A stretch of 64,000 bases of DNA, taken from NCBI GenBank assembly GCA_027704905.1, contig CM051019.1, positions 24,527,695 to 24,591,694 on the forward strand, given 5' to 3'. Each line of letters opens with the position of its first letter. The stretch's first letter is position 1. Both the position numbers and the translations under genes were made by a program. Shown piece by piece: positions 23,685 through 33,950 of this stretch. This DNA is from Muraenolepis orangiensis. Lineage: Eukaryota > Chordata > Actinopteri > Gadiformes > Muraenolepididae. The notes under the pieces are model-generated. The model searched no databases. It had not been told where the DNA came from and saw only the letters and a list, made by a program, of their open reading frames with translations.

Positions 23685-23744
23685 CTTTCACTGTGTGGTC
23701 GGCTACGGTCGGGTTGGATGTGCTTGTGTTAGTTGTGCCTGTGG
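23685..23744 (-). CDS. Ig receptor Thr/Ser-rich stalk exon B (unit 1)
   Basis: A short minus-strand exon with a kept donor (AAAG then GTATGTCT) and a pyrimidine-rich acceptor side. It encodes a Thr/Ser/Asn-rich peptide containing TGTTNTSTSNPTVADHTVK, typical of an O-glycosylated stalk. It is identical in design to 36322-36381 and 38568-38627. The exact acceptor base is uncertain. Confidence 0.55.
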
Positions 23745-24153
23745 CTCCGTGTGGATTAGAAGCAAGGACAGAACAAAGAGAAACACAGAATTAGTATCTT
23801 CATCACTCTTTACAACAAATATGACTGAAGATATCGTTTTGGACAAGATCTAGAGATCTTTTTTATCTTGTATAAGTTACTGATTAATAACTGAAGTTCA
23901 TGTCTAAAAGTGAATTCAGAACAAACAAACCATCTACAAATGTTAACATAATAGAGCTCATGTTTACAGTTAAAACTGAACAGGAGGATGTTTTCATGAT
24001 ACGTTTGTTGGTGATAGATGTTAGATCGTCAGGTTTCAAACACACGTTCCTTGACCACTAGGACTTCCACTACCAAGTCATATCAGAGTAAAAGTGGATT
24101 GATAAAGACCACATTTTGAAACACGGCTTCACAAGACATAAATTAAATCCCTT

Positions 24154-24210
24154 TGGGTCCAGTTGTGCTTGGTTTAGACGTGCTTGTGTGAGTTGGGCCT
24201 GCTGCTCCGT
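24154..24210 (-). pseudogene. Ig receptor stalk exon A with lost donor (unit 1)
   Basis: This is the counterpart of 39044-39097, with the same Thr/Ser-rich coding. The 5' splice site reads AAAGGGATTT where the other copies have AAAGGTATTT, so the GT donor is lost. Confidence 0.58.
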
Positions 24211-24244
24211 GTGGATTATAACCAAGGACAGATCAAAGGTCAAA

Positions 24245-24630
24245 TGATGTGAGATTCATTATTGCAGTAATTATACGCTGTGACACAGCTGGGGTGAGAA
24301 AACTCTCTTTCCACAAAACACTGTTTCTGTGTTTGCCAGATACCAATTTACAACCACAGAAGCAGCAGGCCCCCCAAACACCACCCATGTCTTAGCCTTG
24401 GTTTATGGAGGCCCCTACGGGCAGAACATGTTCATGGGGACCGGGACAATCAAATGAGAACCTTGGCTGGGGCAACGTTTACATTTACGCCTGGAGATCA
24501 CCTTAAGGGACCCTCACATGTAGGCTACTATTAGTATTTAAGATTGAAATATAGTAATATTTTTTTACAATTGTTTTTAAGATTGGAATATAGTAAGTGT
24601 ACATTTAGTACATAGATTCAAATCTAAATA
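24245..24630. other. Receptor intron block
   Basis: The segment matches 39220-39535, including the 120-bp core GTTTATGGAGGCCCCTACGG... I see no exon. Confidence 0.7.
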
Positions 24631-24663
24631 CTTACTTAAGTTAAGGTTTAGGTTGTACCATGC
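24631..24663 (-). pseudogene. 3' edge of a deleted Ig exon (unit 1)
   Basis: About 30 bases match the 3' end and donor region of the intact Ig exon (39535-39570). The sequence then jumps straight to the intron side beyond it (TTTACAATAAGGGAACATG, compare 39912). Over 300 bp including the whole Ig fold are missing. Confidence 0.6.
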
Positions 24664-24699
24664 CATAGTGTTGGAACAATTTACAATAAGGGAACATGC

Positions 24700-25202
<503 letters not shown>

Positions 25203-25204
<2 letters not shown>

Positions 25205-25650
25205 GCGGTCCATTAGATGGACATATTTGGGCATATCAAAACATTTCCTAGTTGTCATCAGTGATCAGTGAAATACAGACGCTTAATGGAAAATAATTTG
25301 AGGGACTTTTTTCTTGCCCTTGGGGGGGCTAGGTTTAGAGGGGTGTTGTAAACATGTGGTCTGTCCCTTAGAGACTGAAACTGTGATTAAGGACTATACA
25401 AATACAATTGACATGACTTTACTTGACCGGCTTTCCACTTTAAAGGTGAGGTGATGGGCTGGATAAATAACATATACAGTAACAGACCAACTGACTATGA
25501 AAGTGTCCATCCATCCATACTGACTGTAATGAATGAGATGATAAGTTCTACATATTTGTTCAATTAAAAATGAACTAGAAAGTTCCTCATACGGCAGCAG
25601 TCATCTGAACATGATATAGCTATAACTGAAGCTACGACTCAAGTCACTAG
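25203..25650. other. Receptor-array spacer
   Basis: Nearly identical to 40341-40800. No exon recognised. Confidence 0.7.
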
Positions 25651-25654
25651 AGGC

Positions 25655-26845
25655 TGCTAATAGGAGTTCCAACTGTTGTTCTCTGGTCATGTAGCACCAG
25701 TTCTCTAGGGCTGTTGTTCTAACTGTTGTTCTCTGGTCATGTAGCACCAGTTCTCTAGGGCTGTTGTTCTAACTGTTGTTCTCTGGTCATGTAGCACCAG
25801 TTCTCTAGGGCTGTTGTTCTAACTGTTGTTCTCTGGTCATGTAGCACCAGTTCTCTAGGGCTGTTGTTCTAACTGTTGTTCTCTGGTCATGTAGCACCAG
25901 TTCTCTACGGCTGTAGTTCTAACTGTTGTTCTCTGGTCATGTAGCACCAGTTCTCTAGGACTGTTGTTCTAACTGTTGTTCTCTGGTCATGTAGCACCAG
26001 TTCTCTAGGGCTGTAGTTCTAACTGTTGTTCTCTGGTCATGTAGCACCAGTTCTCTAGGGCTGTTGTTCTAACTGTTGTTCTCTGGTCATGTAGCACCAG
26101 TTCTCTAGGGCTGTTGTTCTCTGGTCATGTAGCACCAGTTCTCTAGGGCTGTAGTTCTAACTGTTGTTCTCTGGTCATGTAGCACCAGTTCTCTAGGGCT
26201 GTTGTTCTAACTGTTGTTCTCTGGTCATGTAGCACCAGTTCTCTAGGGCTGTAGTTCTAACTGTTGTTCTCTGGTCATGTAGCACCAGTTATCTAGGACT
26301 GTTGTTCTAACTGTTGTTCTCTGGTCATGTAGCACCAGTTATCTAGGGCTGTTGTTCTAACTGTTGTTCTCTGGTCATGTAGCACCAGTTCTCTAGGGCT
26401 ATAGTTCTAACTGTTGTTCTCTGGTCATGTAGCACCAGTTCTCTAGGGCTGTTGTTCTAACTGTTGTTCTCTGGTCATGTAGCACCAGTTCTCTAGGGCT
26501 GTAGTTCTAACTGTTGTTCTCTGGTCATGTAGCACCAGTTCTCTAGGGCTGTTGTTCTAACTGTTGTTCTCTGGTCATGTAGCACCAGTTCTCTAGGGCT
26601 GTAGTTCTAACTGTTGTTCTCTGGTCATGTAGCACCAGTTCTCTAGGGCTGTAGTTCTAACTGTTGTTCTCTGGTCATGTAGCACCAGTTCTCTAGGGCT
26701 GTAGTTCTAACTGTTGTTCTCTGGTCATGTAGCACCAGTTCTCTAGGGCTGTTGTTCTAACTGTTGTTCTCTGGCCATGTAGCACCAGTTCTCTAGGGCT
26801 GTAGTTCTAACTGTTGTTCTCTGGTCATGTAGCACCAGTTCTCTC
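25655..26845. repeat. 50-bp minisatellite array
   Basis: About 24 head-to-tail copies of a 50-bp unit (CTGTTGTTCTCTGGTCATGT ... TTCTCTAGGG). Single-base variants alternate (CTGTTGTT versus CTGTAGTT), and one shortened unit lies near 26120. No unique spacers are present. The same array recurs at 40806-42108. Confidence 0.92.
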
Positions 26846-28095
26846 TTTTTGTTTCATAGACAGCCCTGTTTTATGGCCCTTCTTTCCAGCAGAAACATAT
26901 ACTTTCATTAAGATTTTCATGAATAAATAAATACATAATGAGACAGGGTGAATGGTTTTGTATTATTGTCTTTTCTTATTTTTAATGTATAGACAAGAAT
27001 GGGAATCGGGTAGGAGGAAAACTTATTTTTTTTTAATATATATTTATTGGACAATTCAAATAACCTAAACATATTTTGGATATATAAACATCTTAAATGT
27101 GTGCATACCTAGAAGAACAGATAGTATGGTATCATGCAAAACAGGAAGAAAACGGTAAAAACCCAAAAGCATGAACTGTAACATAACTAGAAGTAAGTCT
27201 ATCAATGGAATCATGAAGGTCATTACAAGGACTAACAATTACATGAATTAATCTCACTGAATAAGGTACGATCTCTTGTTGATTGTTCTGTTGATCTTGT
27301 TTCATATATTCTATGCTTGGTCTGTGGCGCCCTCTAAAGGACAAAACATGAACTGATTTGAAAAGCATGTTTCCCATCATTTACATTTAGAGCACGTGTT
27401 CAGCAACTATCGTCTGGTGAACGCTGTATTAATAACACATTATAGATTACACTGTGTTCACTACTGAGTGTAGGCCTAGGCCTACTGCTGGCTGCCTTTA
27501 AGCAATACAAAGGAACACTAAGTTGGTTGCGTTGCATCTGAACGCCACACAACAACAAGCTAGCTCTGACCACTTCAACCTGCTGTCATCACGCAGCCTC
27601 CACACGTTTGTCATTTCACCAGTCGGTGGACGGAGACAAAATGGACGCCGGCGTCCGCCGTGTCCCTGACACATGTGGGAGGGCCCCTGGTATTTCCTAT
27701 ACATGTGGGAGGGCCCCTGGTATTTCCTACACATGTGGGAGGGCCCCTGGTATTTCCTATACATGTGGGAGAGCCCCTGGTGTTTCCTACACATGTGGGA
27801 GGGCCCCTGGTATTTCCTATACATGTGGGACGGCCCCTGGTGTTCTCGTAGATGTCCGCTTGGCCGGGTTCACCGGGGCCCACTTGGTCCTGAAGCGGTG
27901 GAAAACACAAATGAAACGTTGAAAATGAGACGTTTGACAAAACAATCACCAACCAGCGTATACCTTGTTCACCCAGCAGCCATATTGGTTTACCCTTCTA
28001 GAACCTTGGAAACCATGACAAGTTGATGCATTCTTTTGTTTTGAGTCCTAGAAGGCTTCCCGTCCCAACAAACCAATGTGAGGGGTATTCTCATA
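26846..28095. other. Receptor-array spacer with 30-bp minisatellite
   Basis: The segment aligns with 12611-13795. The 30-bp minisatellite at 27660-27845 (GGGAGGGCCCCTGGTATTTC type, about 6 units) is open in several frames because its unit is ten codons long. I see no real exon. Confidence 0.75.
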
Positions 28096-28988
28096 GGCTG
28101 TGTCCAAAATCGTTCCCTCATTCCCTACTCCTTTCTGCCTAAATAGGGAGTTCAATGTAGGACACTATATAGTGAAATTCTTCCCTCATTCCCTAATTCC
28201 TACTCCCTCTCTAGTAGTTCAATGTAGAGGACTATATAGTGAAATCCTTCCCTTGTTCCCTACTCCCTCTCCAGTAGTTCAATGTAGAGCACTATATAGT
28301 GAAATCCTTCCCTCATTCCCTACTTCCTACTCCCTCTCTAGTAGTTCAATGTAGAGCACTATATAGTGAAATCCTTCCCTCATTCCCTACTTCCTACTCC
28401 CTCTCTAGTAGTTTAATGTAGAGGACTATATAGTGAAATCCTTCCCTCATTCCCTACTTCCTACTCCCTCTCTAGTAGTTCAATGTAGAGGACTATATAG
28501 TGAAATCCTTCCCTCATTCCCTACTTCCTACTCCCTCTCTAGTAGTTCAATGTAGAGGACTATATAGTGAAATCCTTCCCTCATTCCCTACTTCCTACTC
28601 CCTCTCTAGTAGTTCAACGTAGAGGACTATATAGTGAAATCCTTCCCTCATTCCCTACTTCCTACTCCCTCTCTAGTAGTTTAATGTAGAGGACTATATA
28701 GTGAAATCCTTCCCTCATTTCCTACTTCCTACTCCCTCTCTAGTAGTTTAATGTAGTTTCAGCGCTATGCATGATGGGATATATGCTCGGTTCGTGACCA
28801 TCGGTTGAATGCTACTTTTTTTACAATGCATTGTGGGATACGAGGAGTGCACTTTATCGGGTATATTAATTCTCAATATGCATTCAGACAGCACTACACA
28901 ATTGCAAACTCACTATAGTGCACTAAACATATACTACTGACTATCTAGTGCACTAGATAGTGAGTAGGGAGTGGTTTAGGACACAGCC
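28096..28988. mobile_element. MITE-like element expanded by an internal 67-bp tandem repeat
   Basis: The ends GGCTGTGTCC and GGACACAGCC are inverse. Compared with the 221-bp copy at 13795-14015, this copy contains an internal array (about 28160-28760) of a 67-bp unit with a 60-bp variant, built from element sequence (CTATATAGTGAAATCCTTCC). Confidence 0.7.
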
Positions 28989-29061
28989 ATTGGGCCCAGC
29001 GGGAGGGACTGGCGTTGTGTGGACATGCGGTGGTGGGGTCACGTGAAGGCAGAAGGTTTAC

Positions 29062-29151
29062 CTGTGCTGAGCCTACTGGCCCCTGCTCACCCCACTGGAC
29101 CACAGAGGGGCCCCCGGGAGCCTCGTCCAGGTCCTGGTCCACGGTGTCCTG
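29062..29151 (-). CDS. Putative cytoplasmic tail exon, receptor unit 2
   Basis: The 90-nt open stretch has an acceptor-like GTTCCAG and a donor GTAAAC. It encodes an acidic, Gly/Pro-rich peptide (begins QDTVDQDLDEAPGG). It lies downstream of the transmembrane exon in the reading direction. The open frame needs phase-0 entry, whereas the transmembrane exon ends in phase 1, so at least one exon between them is missing or unrecognised. I see no ITIM or ITAM. Confidence 0.42.
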
Positions 29152-29159
29152 CTGGAACA

Positions 29160-29387
29160 CGTTCACATAAGATAAGATAAGCACTTTATTTGTCCCAGAT
29201 TAGATCAAAACATTTAAATACAAATTATAGCTGCAAAATGTATATATCTACACAATAACAATATTGTTCACATCCACGCTTAGTCAATACAGTAACCCAG
29301 TTATTCCAAGTTACACATCCACGACAATTAGCATGAATACGTCATTAACTACTAACCACTGTGCATTGGTTTACATTAGAGGACTCC
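29160..29387. other. Spacer with GATAA-type repeat tail
   Basis: 29166-29200 has AAGATAAGATAAGCACTTTATTTGTCCC, an end typical of a fish retroposed repeat. The rest matches 14150-14290. No gene. Confidence 0.5.
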
Positions 29388-30005
29388 CTCTAGTGCAGGG
29401 GTGTCCAAACTGTGGCCCGCGGGCTAAGTGCGGCCCGCTGCCCATTTTGAAGTGGCCCGTAGCTAATTAAAAATATTGAATGGAATATGGCCCGTTTGCA
29501 TTCTTCAGTCCAGTGGCGGCTTCACTTGTCCCATTGAGTGAAAAGCTGTTCCTATCCTAGGTTCAAAATGTATGACAGTATTTGTGATGTGTTAATAATT
29601 GAGTAATAATAATAATAATTTAGTTACAATTGTAGGTCACTTTGGACAAAAGCGTTTGATAAATCATGTATTTTTTAGTAAGTAGCCCATTCCATGTGTT
29701 AATAAGCCCAATAAGTGTATTCACACAGGCTACATATCACGCTTCCTGTAATTCCTGTAATTCTGTTTCCTTACCCCTCCCTTTAAACAGGGCTGTGATT
29801 AGGGAGCACCATCCCGACTCACAATCAACATTGGGAACTTCTGATCTGAGAAGGAGCTGCTAGATGGACCGCCTGCAGTACCTTTACAGACCACCACTAA
29901 TAACTGTAGAACCGGGTAGAACACCGCTGCTTTAATACAGTTTGTGGCCTCCTTATATTGTTCTGTATGAGGCCCCCAATGAATAGAGACACCCCTGCTC
30001 TAGTG
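29388..30005. mobile_element. hAT-type non-autonomous element with 8-bp TSD
   Basis: The element at 29396-29997 (602 bp) has inverted ends CAGGGGTGTC/GACACCCCTG. It is flanked by CTCTAGTG at 29388-29395 and 29998-30005. The paralogue at 14291 carries a single CTCTAGTG, an empty site. The left part contains the GTCCAAACTGTGGCCCGCGG motif of a widespread vertebrate repeat. It has no transposase. Confidence 0.85.
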
Positions 30006-30590
30006 GTTAAACACGTGCTATGGCATGTGTGACTTCTGATTGGCTGATAATAGAGACAGCGGTCACCTGCTGATGAAGCCTCGACGCACCTGTCCTCCGC
30101 TTCATAGAAACTGAATTAAACAGGAGGACAGGGGAGCCGGCAGCACTGAGGTAAGACCTGAACACATTGGTTTGAAGGCCGTGTGGAGGGCGGTGGGTTC
30201 TCCTTTAATACAGAAGGCAGCTCTGCTAGCGTTGATGTGCTCCGTGTGGATGGTTTTAATTATATCCTCTACACTACGGAGCAACACAGTAAACAGACAA
30301 CAGACATCCAGTCCCCCGGACCACCGATACAACCCGATACTCCTGGTCGTCCTCTGGGGTCTTTAAACTCACAATGCACTCTTCAGCTGCCATCTTGTTT
30401 CCTGGTGAAGGGGAAAACACAGTGTTTCCATGGTGATATAGAGGTGGGGGGGTAGATGTAAACATGGTCAAACAGGTCAAGGTCAAGTGAACTTTTTTAG
30501 CACAGCCCTTAATCACGGATACAGTCTAAAGGGGCTTCACAGGCCCCTCCCCCTCAAGGCCTGAACTTTAGGACCAGGACACACTCCTCA
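30006..30590. other. Receptor-array spacer with conserved exon-like block
   Basis: A plus-strand exon-like block at 30119-30149 (acceptor TTAAACAG, donor GTAAGACC) is preceded by an inverted CCAAT box (GATTGGCTGAT) at about 30037. The same arrangement is at 14330-14443. On the minus strand it could instead be a short exon after CTTACCTCAG. I cannot choose. A minus-strand open stretch at about 30330-30400 (with DDQEYRVV) is another weak exon candidate. Confidence 0.3.
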
Positions 30591-30925
30591 TAACAGGCAC
30601 TATATGTATTGGAAATGGCGTGCTAAAGAACCCATCAGCTTGTCATGTCAGTGGAAAGCCAGCCCTCTACGTACACTAGCTGCTATACAAGTCCACCTTC
30701 CCCCTAGTCCATATGAGGCCATTCAAGAAAGCATTTTAAAAAACTGTGTTTTTTTAAATATATTGTTTATGTGATTTTATGTGACAACTACATGTTTTGA
30801 GAAATAACATTCATTCTAGCTTGCTAGTTTTCCATTTTCTATTGAGCATCTGTACTTCACTGATCACTGATGACATCAACAACTAAGAAATATAATGATA
30901 TGCCCAAATATGTCCATCTAATGGA

Positions 30926-31080
<155 letters not shown>

Positions 31081-31139
31081 AGTGTTCTCTGTAAGAAGCC
31101 TTGCTCTCCACATTTAGATGTTAAGCAAACTAAATGAGA

Positions 31140-31185
31140 AGCACTCTACACATTATAATAATAATAATAATTATTATTATTATTA

Positions 31186-31231
<46 letters not shown>

Positions 31232-31360
31232 ATTGTTGTTCTTTCATTTCCCCAGTATTATTATTGTTATTTGTATTATTATTTTTTTTGAATAATTATT
31301 ATATATATATTTTTTAATTATTATTATTGTTCTTTCGCTTCCCCATAATTATTATTAAAA
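31140..31360. repeat. (TTA)n-rich stretch
   Basis: ATT/TTA trinucleotide repeats in the intron before the transmembrane exon; empty-site counterpart of the Tc1-like insertion at 20465-22447. Confidence 0.8.
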
Positions 31361-31471
31361 TAATGAAGGAAGTAACACAGAACGGTGGCCCAACAGGCAG
31401 ATTGCAGGGCGACTAAACAGTAATCAGACAGACAGAGGCTAACAAGATGGCGGTAGGCGGTCTCTCCTCAC

Positions 31472-31579
31472 CTCTGGTCCTCCACCAGCCAACGAGGCGG
31501 AGCAGAACCACCAGGGTGAGGACGATGAAGCCCAGCAGCACCGCCACATGCAGCAGGACCCCAGGTCCCCACGTCACCG
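31472..31579 (-). CDS. Ig receptor transmembrane exon (unit 2)
   Basis: The 108-nt phase 1-1 exon has acceptor TGATGTGTTGCAG and donor GTGAGGAG. Its hydrophobic helix (LLHVAVLLGFIVLTLVVLL) is followed by RLVGWWRTR. It belongs with the intact Ig exon at 39540-39881 and the stalk exons between, all on the minus strand. A THAP element, a Ty3-type scrap and large minisatellites now separate it by more than 4 kb from the nearest stalk exon, so correct splicing is uncertain. Confidence 0.7.
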
Positions 31580-31980
31580 CTGCAACACATCAGTCACAAC
31601 ATCTCCTGATTGTGAAGTGCGTTGAGGTCAGGCCACGGGTTAGAAAAGCACTTTATTCACTCACAGAGTCCATTCACCCATTTGTTAACAACCTACAGGG
31701 TATCTGTCTGGAACCACAGAAAACTAGAGGTTCCCCCTCAGTAGAGCGCATATACCTCCGCCCCACCAAATAGTCCCCTGTGGTGAAAACGTGTGGTTGA
31801 GATGCAGTCAGATATGGTCCGGCTGTTAGAAGACACATAACCGACTCATCACCAATAAAAACCTATGGCTGGTTTTCACCCACGTGACTAAGTCCTTGAC
31901 AACGGTTGCTATCCGCCATGTTGGAGCCCCTCGAACGTAAACACTGAGTGATAAATACAGACGCTCGAGTGAAGAAAACG

Positions 31981-32290
31981 ATGGTTCATTGTATTCTAGT
32001 TGGCTGTGGAAGTAAAAGGACGGCGTAGGACTATTCCCTATACCTTCTGTTCTACATGATCAAGGTGAAGAGTTCTAAAAACTTACTGAAGAGAGAAGAG
32101 AAGCTTGGGTTTGGGCAATAAGTCGAGATGATACAACAACTAAAGACGTCCTGAAGAGAGAGAGAGTTTGCAGTAAGCATTTAGTTTGGGGACAGCCCGC
32201 TATGAGCTGGGACAGATGTAATGTGGACTGGAAACCTACGCTTAACCTCTGGAAAAGACAATATAGAGAGGAAAACGCTGAGGCGGCTAC
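31981..32290 (+). pseudogene. THAP zinc-finger domain fossil
   Basis: From ATG 31981 the first residues are MVHCILVGCGSKRT, matching the C2CH start of THAP domains. A stop follows, then in shifted frames KRERVCSKHLV and a WKPTLNL segment, the remaining Cys-His pair and the C-terminal part of the domain. THAP domains bind DNA. Several stops and frameshifts make it non-functional. No downstream catalytic region is visible. Confidence 0.68.
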
Positions 32291-32299
32291 AAACATAAT

Positions 32300-32700
32300 C
32301 ATTATATAGCAACATGCTACTATATAATACATTACAGTTATAGATATATAGCAACATGCTACTATATAATACATTACAGTTATAGATATATAGCAACATG
32401 CTACTATATAATACATTACAGTTATAGATATATAGCAACATGCTACTATATAATACATTACAGTTATAGATATATAGCAACATGCTACTATATAATACAT
32501 TACAGTTATAGATATATAGCAACATGCTACTATATAATACATTACAGTTATAGATATATAGCAACATGCTACTATATAATACATTACAGTTATAGATATA
32601 TAGCAACATGCTACTATATAATACATTACATTTATAGATATATAGCAACATGCGTCTATATAATATTAGTTATAGATATATAGCAACACGTTACTATAAA
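32300..32700. repeat. 42-bp minisatellite, about 8.5 copies
   Basis: The unit TAGCAACATGCTACTATATA... repeats every 42 bp (starts at 32309, 32351, 32393 and so on) and decays after 32640. Forty-two is 14 codons, so reverse-strand ORFs across it are artefacts. Confidence 0.92.
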
Positions 32701-33260
32701 ATGCATAACCGTTACAAAGGAGCATGTTACTATATAGTAAATCATATACATAGTATAGTATAGTTGGACATCGTATTGTCTCAATGTATGTAGTATTTAG
32801 TAGTATGTTCATATTAATATATATAACTTCTTTATTATATAGTATCATGTTCATATATTACTATTATGTATTGTATAGTAACATGTTGCATTTCCTTGTA
32901 CAGAGGCTACGAACCCAGACACTATTTAAAGTTAAATGCCTCCAAGCTTTTAGAGGCCTTAAATGGCTGTTTGGTGTAATAGCTGGTCTCCAAAACGAGG
33001 TCGCTCAGCACATCTGTAGCCTCACTCAGGGTCAAACACTCAGGGTCAAACTGATGGGGATACTAGCGGGGTCCACACCAAACAGCCATTGTTTTTGTAA
33101 ATATCTCCTCTTTAAATGTATTTCCAGACATTTAGCGTACTCTAAAGCACTGGGATATCTTTAGCTAGATATTCCAAGTCATCCTTGGTTTCTTCCTGTG
33201 AAAGATCCATAACAAAGTAGAAAAGAAGGTGAGAGTTAGATCCAAAGGGCTTATGTTTAC
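32701..33260. other. Non-coding interior of the THAP element
   Basis: AT-rich sequence with degenerate minisatellite units to about 32900. It includes a short direct repeat ACTCAGGGTCAAAC at about 33027-33055. No gene seen. Confidence 0.5.
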
Positions 33261-33390
33261 ATAGATGTTAACACTGAGAGGGGCTCCAACATGGCCCACA
33301 CCCACATATAGACAGCCCTCTGACCTCATCTGAAAACCACCCATAGACTAACTATACAACACCTTATTGAGGTTAGGAAACGTACGGCAC

Positions 33391-33950
33391 TGTAATGTTT
33401 GTGGTATATGTTTGGTGGTGTTTCTGTTCTGTCCAGGAGGGGGCGCTCTTGGTTGTTCATTTGTTGATGTTGCGAAAGAAATAAAGTTAGAAAAAAGAAA
33501 CAAGGAAATGAGAGTTAAGAGAGCTACGATAATGTGACAGGAATTTTGATATTTCAATCCTAATAAATCATCCAAGGAGTTGAAAGACTACATTGTGTCT
33601 GACTGGATTTTAAGAACTTTACACTGGCGAGGATTCAACTCATTTTCTCCAACATGGCCGCTGCATTACCACCGTTCCCTGCCTTTGACATAGATGAGGA
33701 TGACAGTTCAGCTTCCCGCTGGAAGAAGTGGATCCAGCGTTTCAAAAGGTTCCCATAGCGGTACACGTCAAGGATGACACAAGAAAGCCTGCAATGCTTC
33801 TACATTATGAGGGGAAGCTGTGCAGGACATCTTTGACACGCTCACCGACACCGGGGAGGAACAAGACTACAAACGCGCTAAAGACAAACTGAGGGAGTAC
33901 TTTTCTCCCAAAGTAAACTACGCAGTCTACGCTCTACATAGTCTACGCAT
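33391..33950 (+). mobile_element. Ty3-type 5' LTR and gag scrap
   Basis: A candidate LTR runs from TGTAATGTTTGTGG (33391) to ...AACTTTACA (33623). It is followed directly by CTGGCGAGGATTCAAC, the kind of junction seen at LTR/primer-site borders. A gag fragment with stops and frameshifts follows at about 33654-33948 (begins MAAALPPFPAF). It ends abruptly at the minisatellite that starts near 33950. There is no 3' LTR. Confidence 0.55.

Larger units (their letters stand above)
31862..33346 (+). mobile_element. THAP-domain DNA element with inverted ends
   Basis: The left end CTATGGCTGGTTTTCA and, further in, GCCATGTTGGAGCCCCTC are mirrored on the right by CTATGGGTGGTTTTCA and the same GCCATGTTGGAGCCCCTC, read on the minus strand. 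Between them lie a THAP-domain coding fossil and a 42-bp minisatellite. I found no clear target-site duplication and no transposase core, so the class is open. THAP domains occur in P-type and Kolobok-type transposases as well as host genes. Confidence 0.55.

Noticed and set aside
25655..26845. CRISPR-like regular repeat array
   Set aside because: The 50-bp units are head to tail with no unique spacers, and the genome is a vertebrate; it is a minisatellite.
32075..32651. Minus-strand ORFs with YYIVACCYISITVM repeats resembling membrane helices
   Set aside because: The 42-bp minisatellite unit is 14 codons long, so any open frame repeats. Hydrophobicity reflects AT-rich composition.
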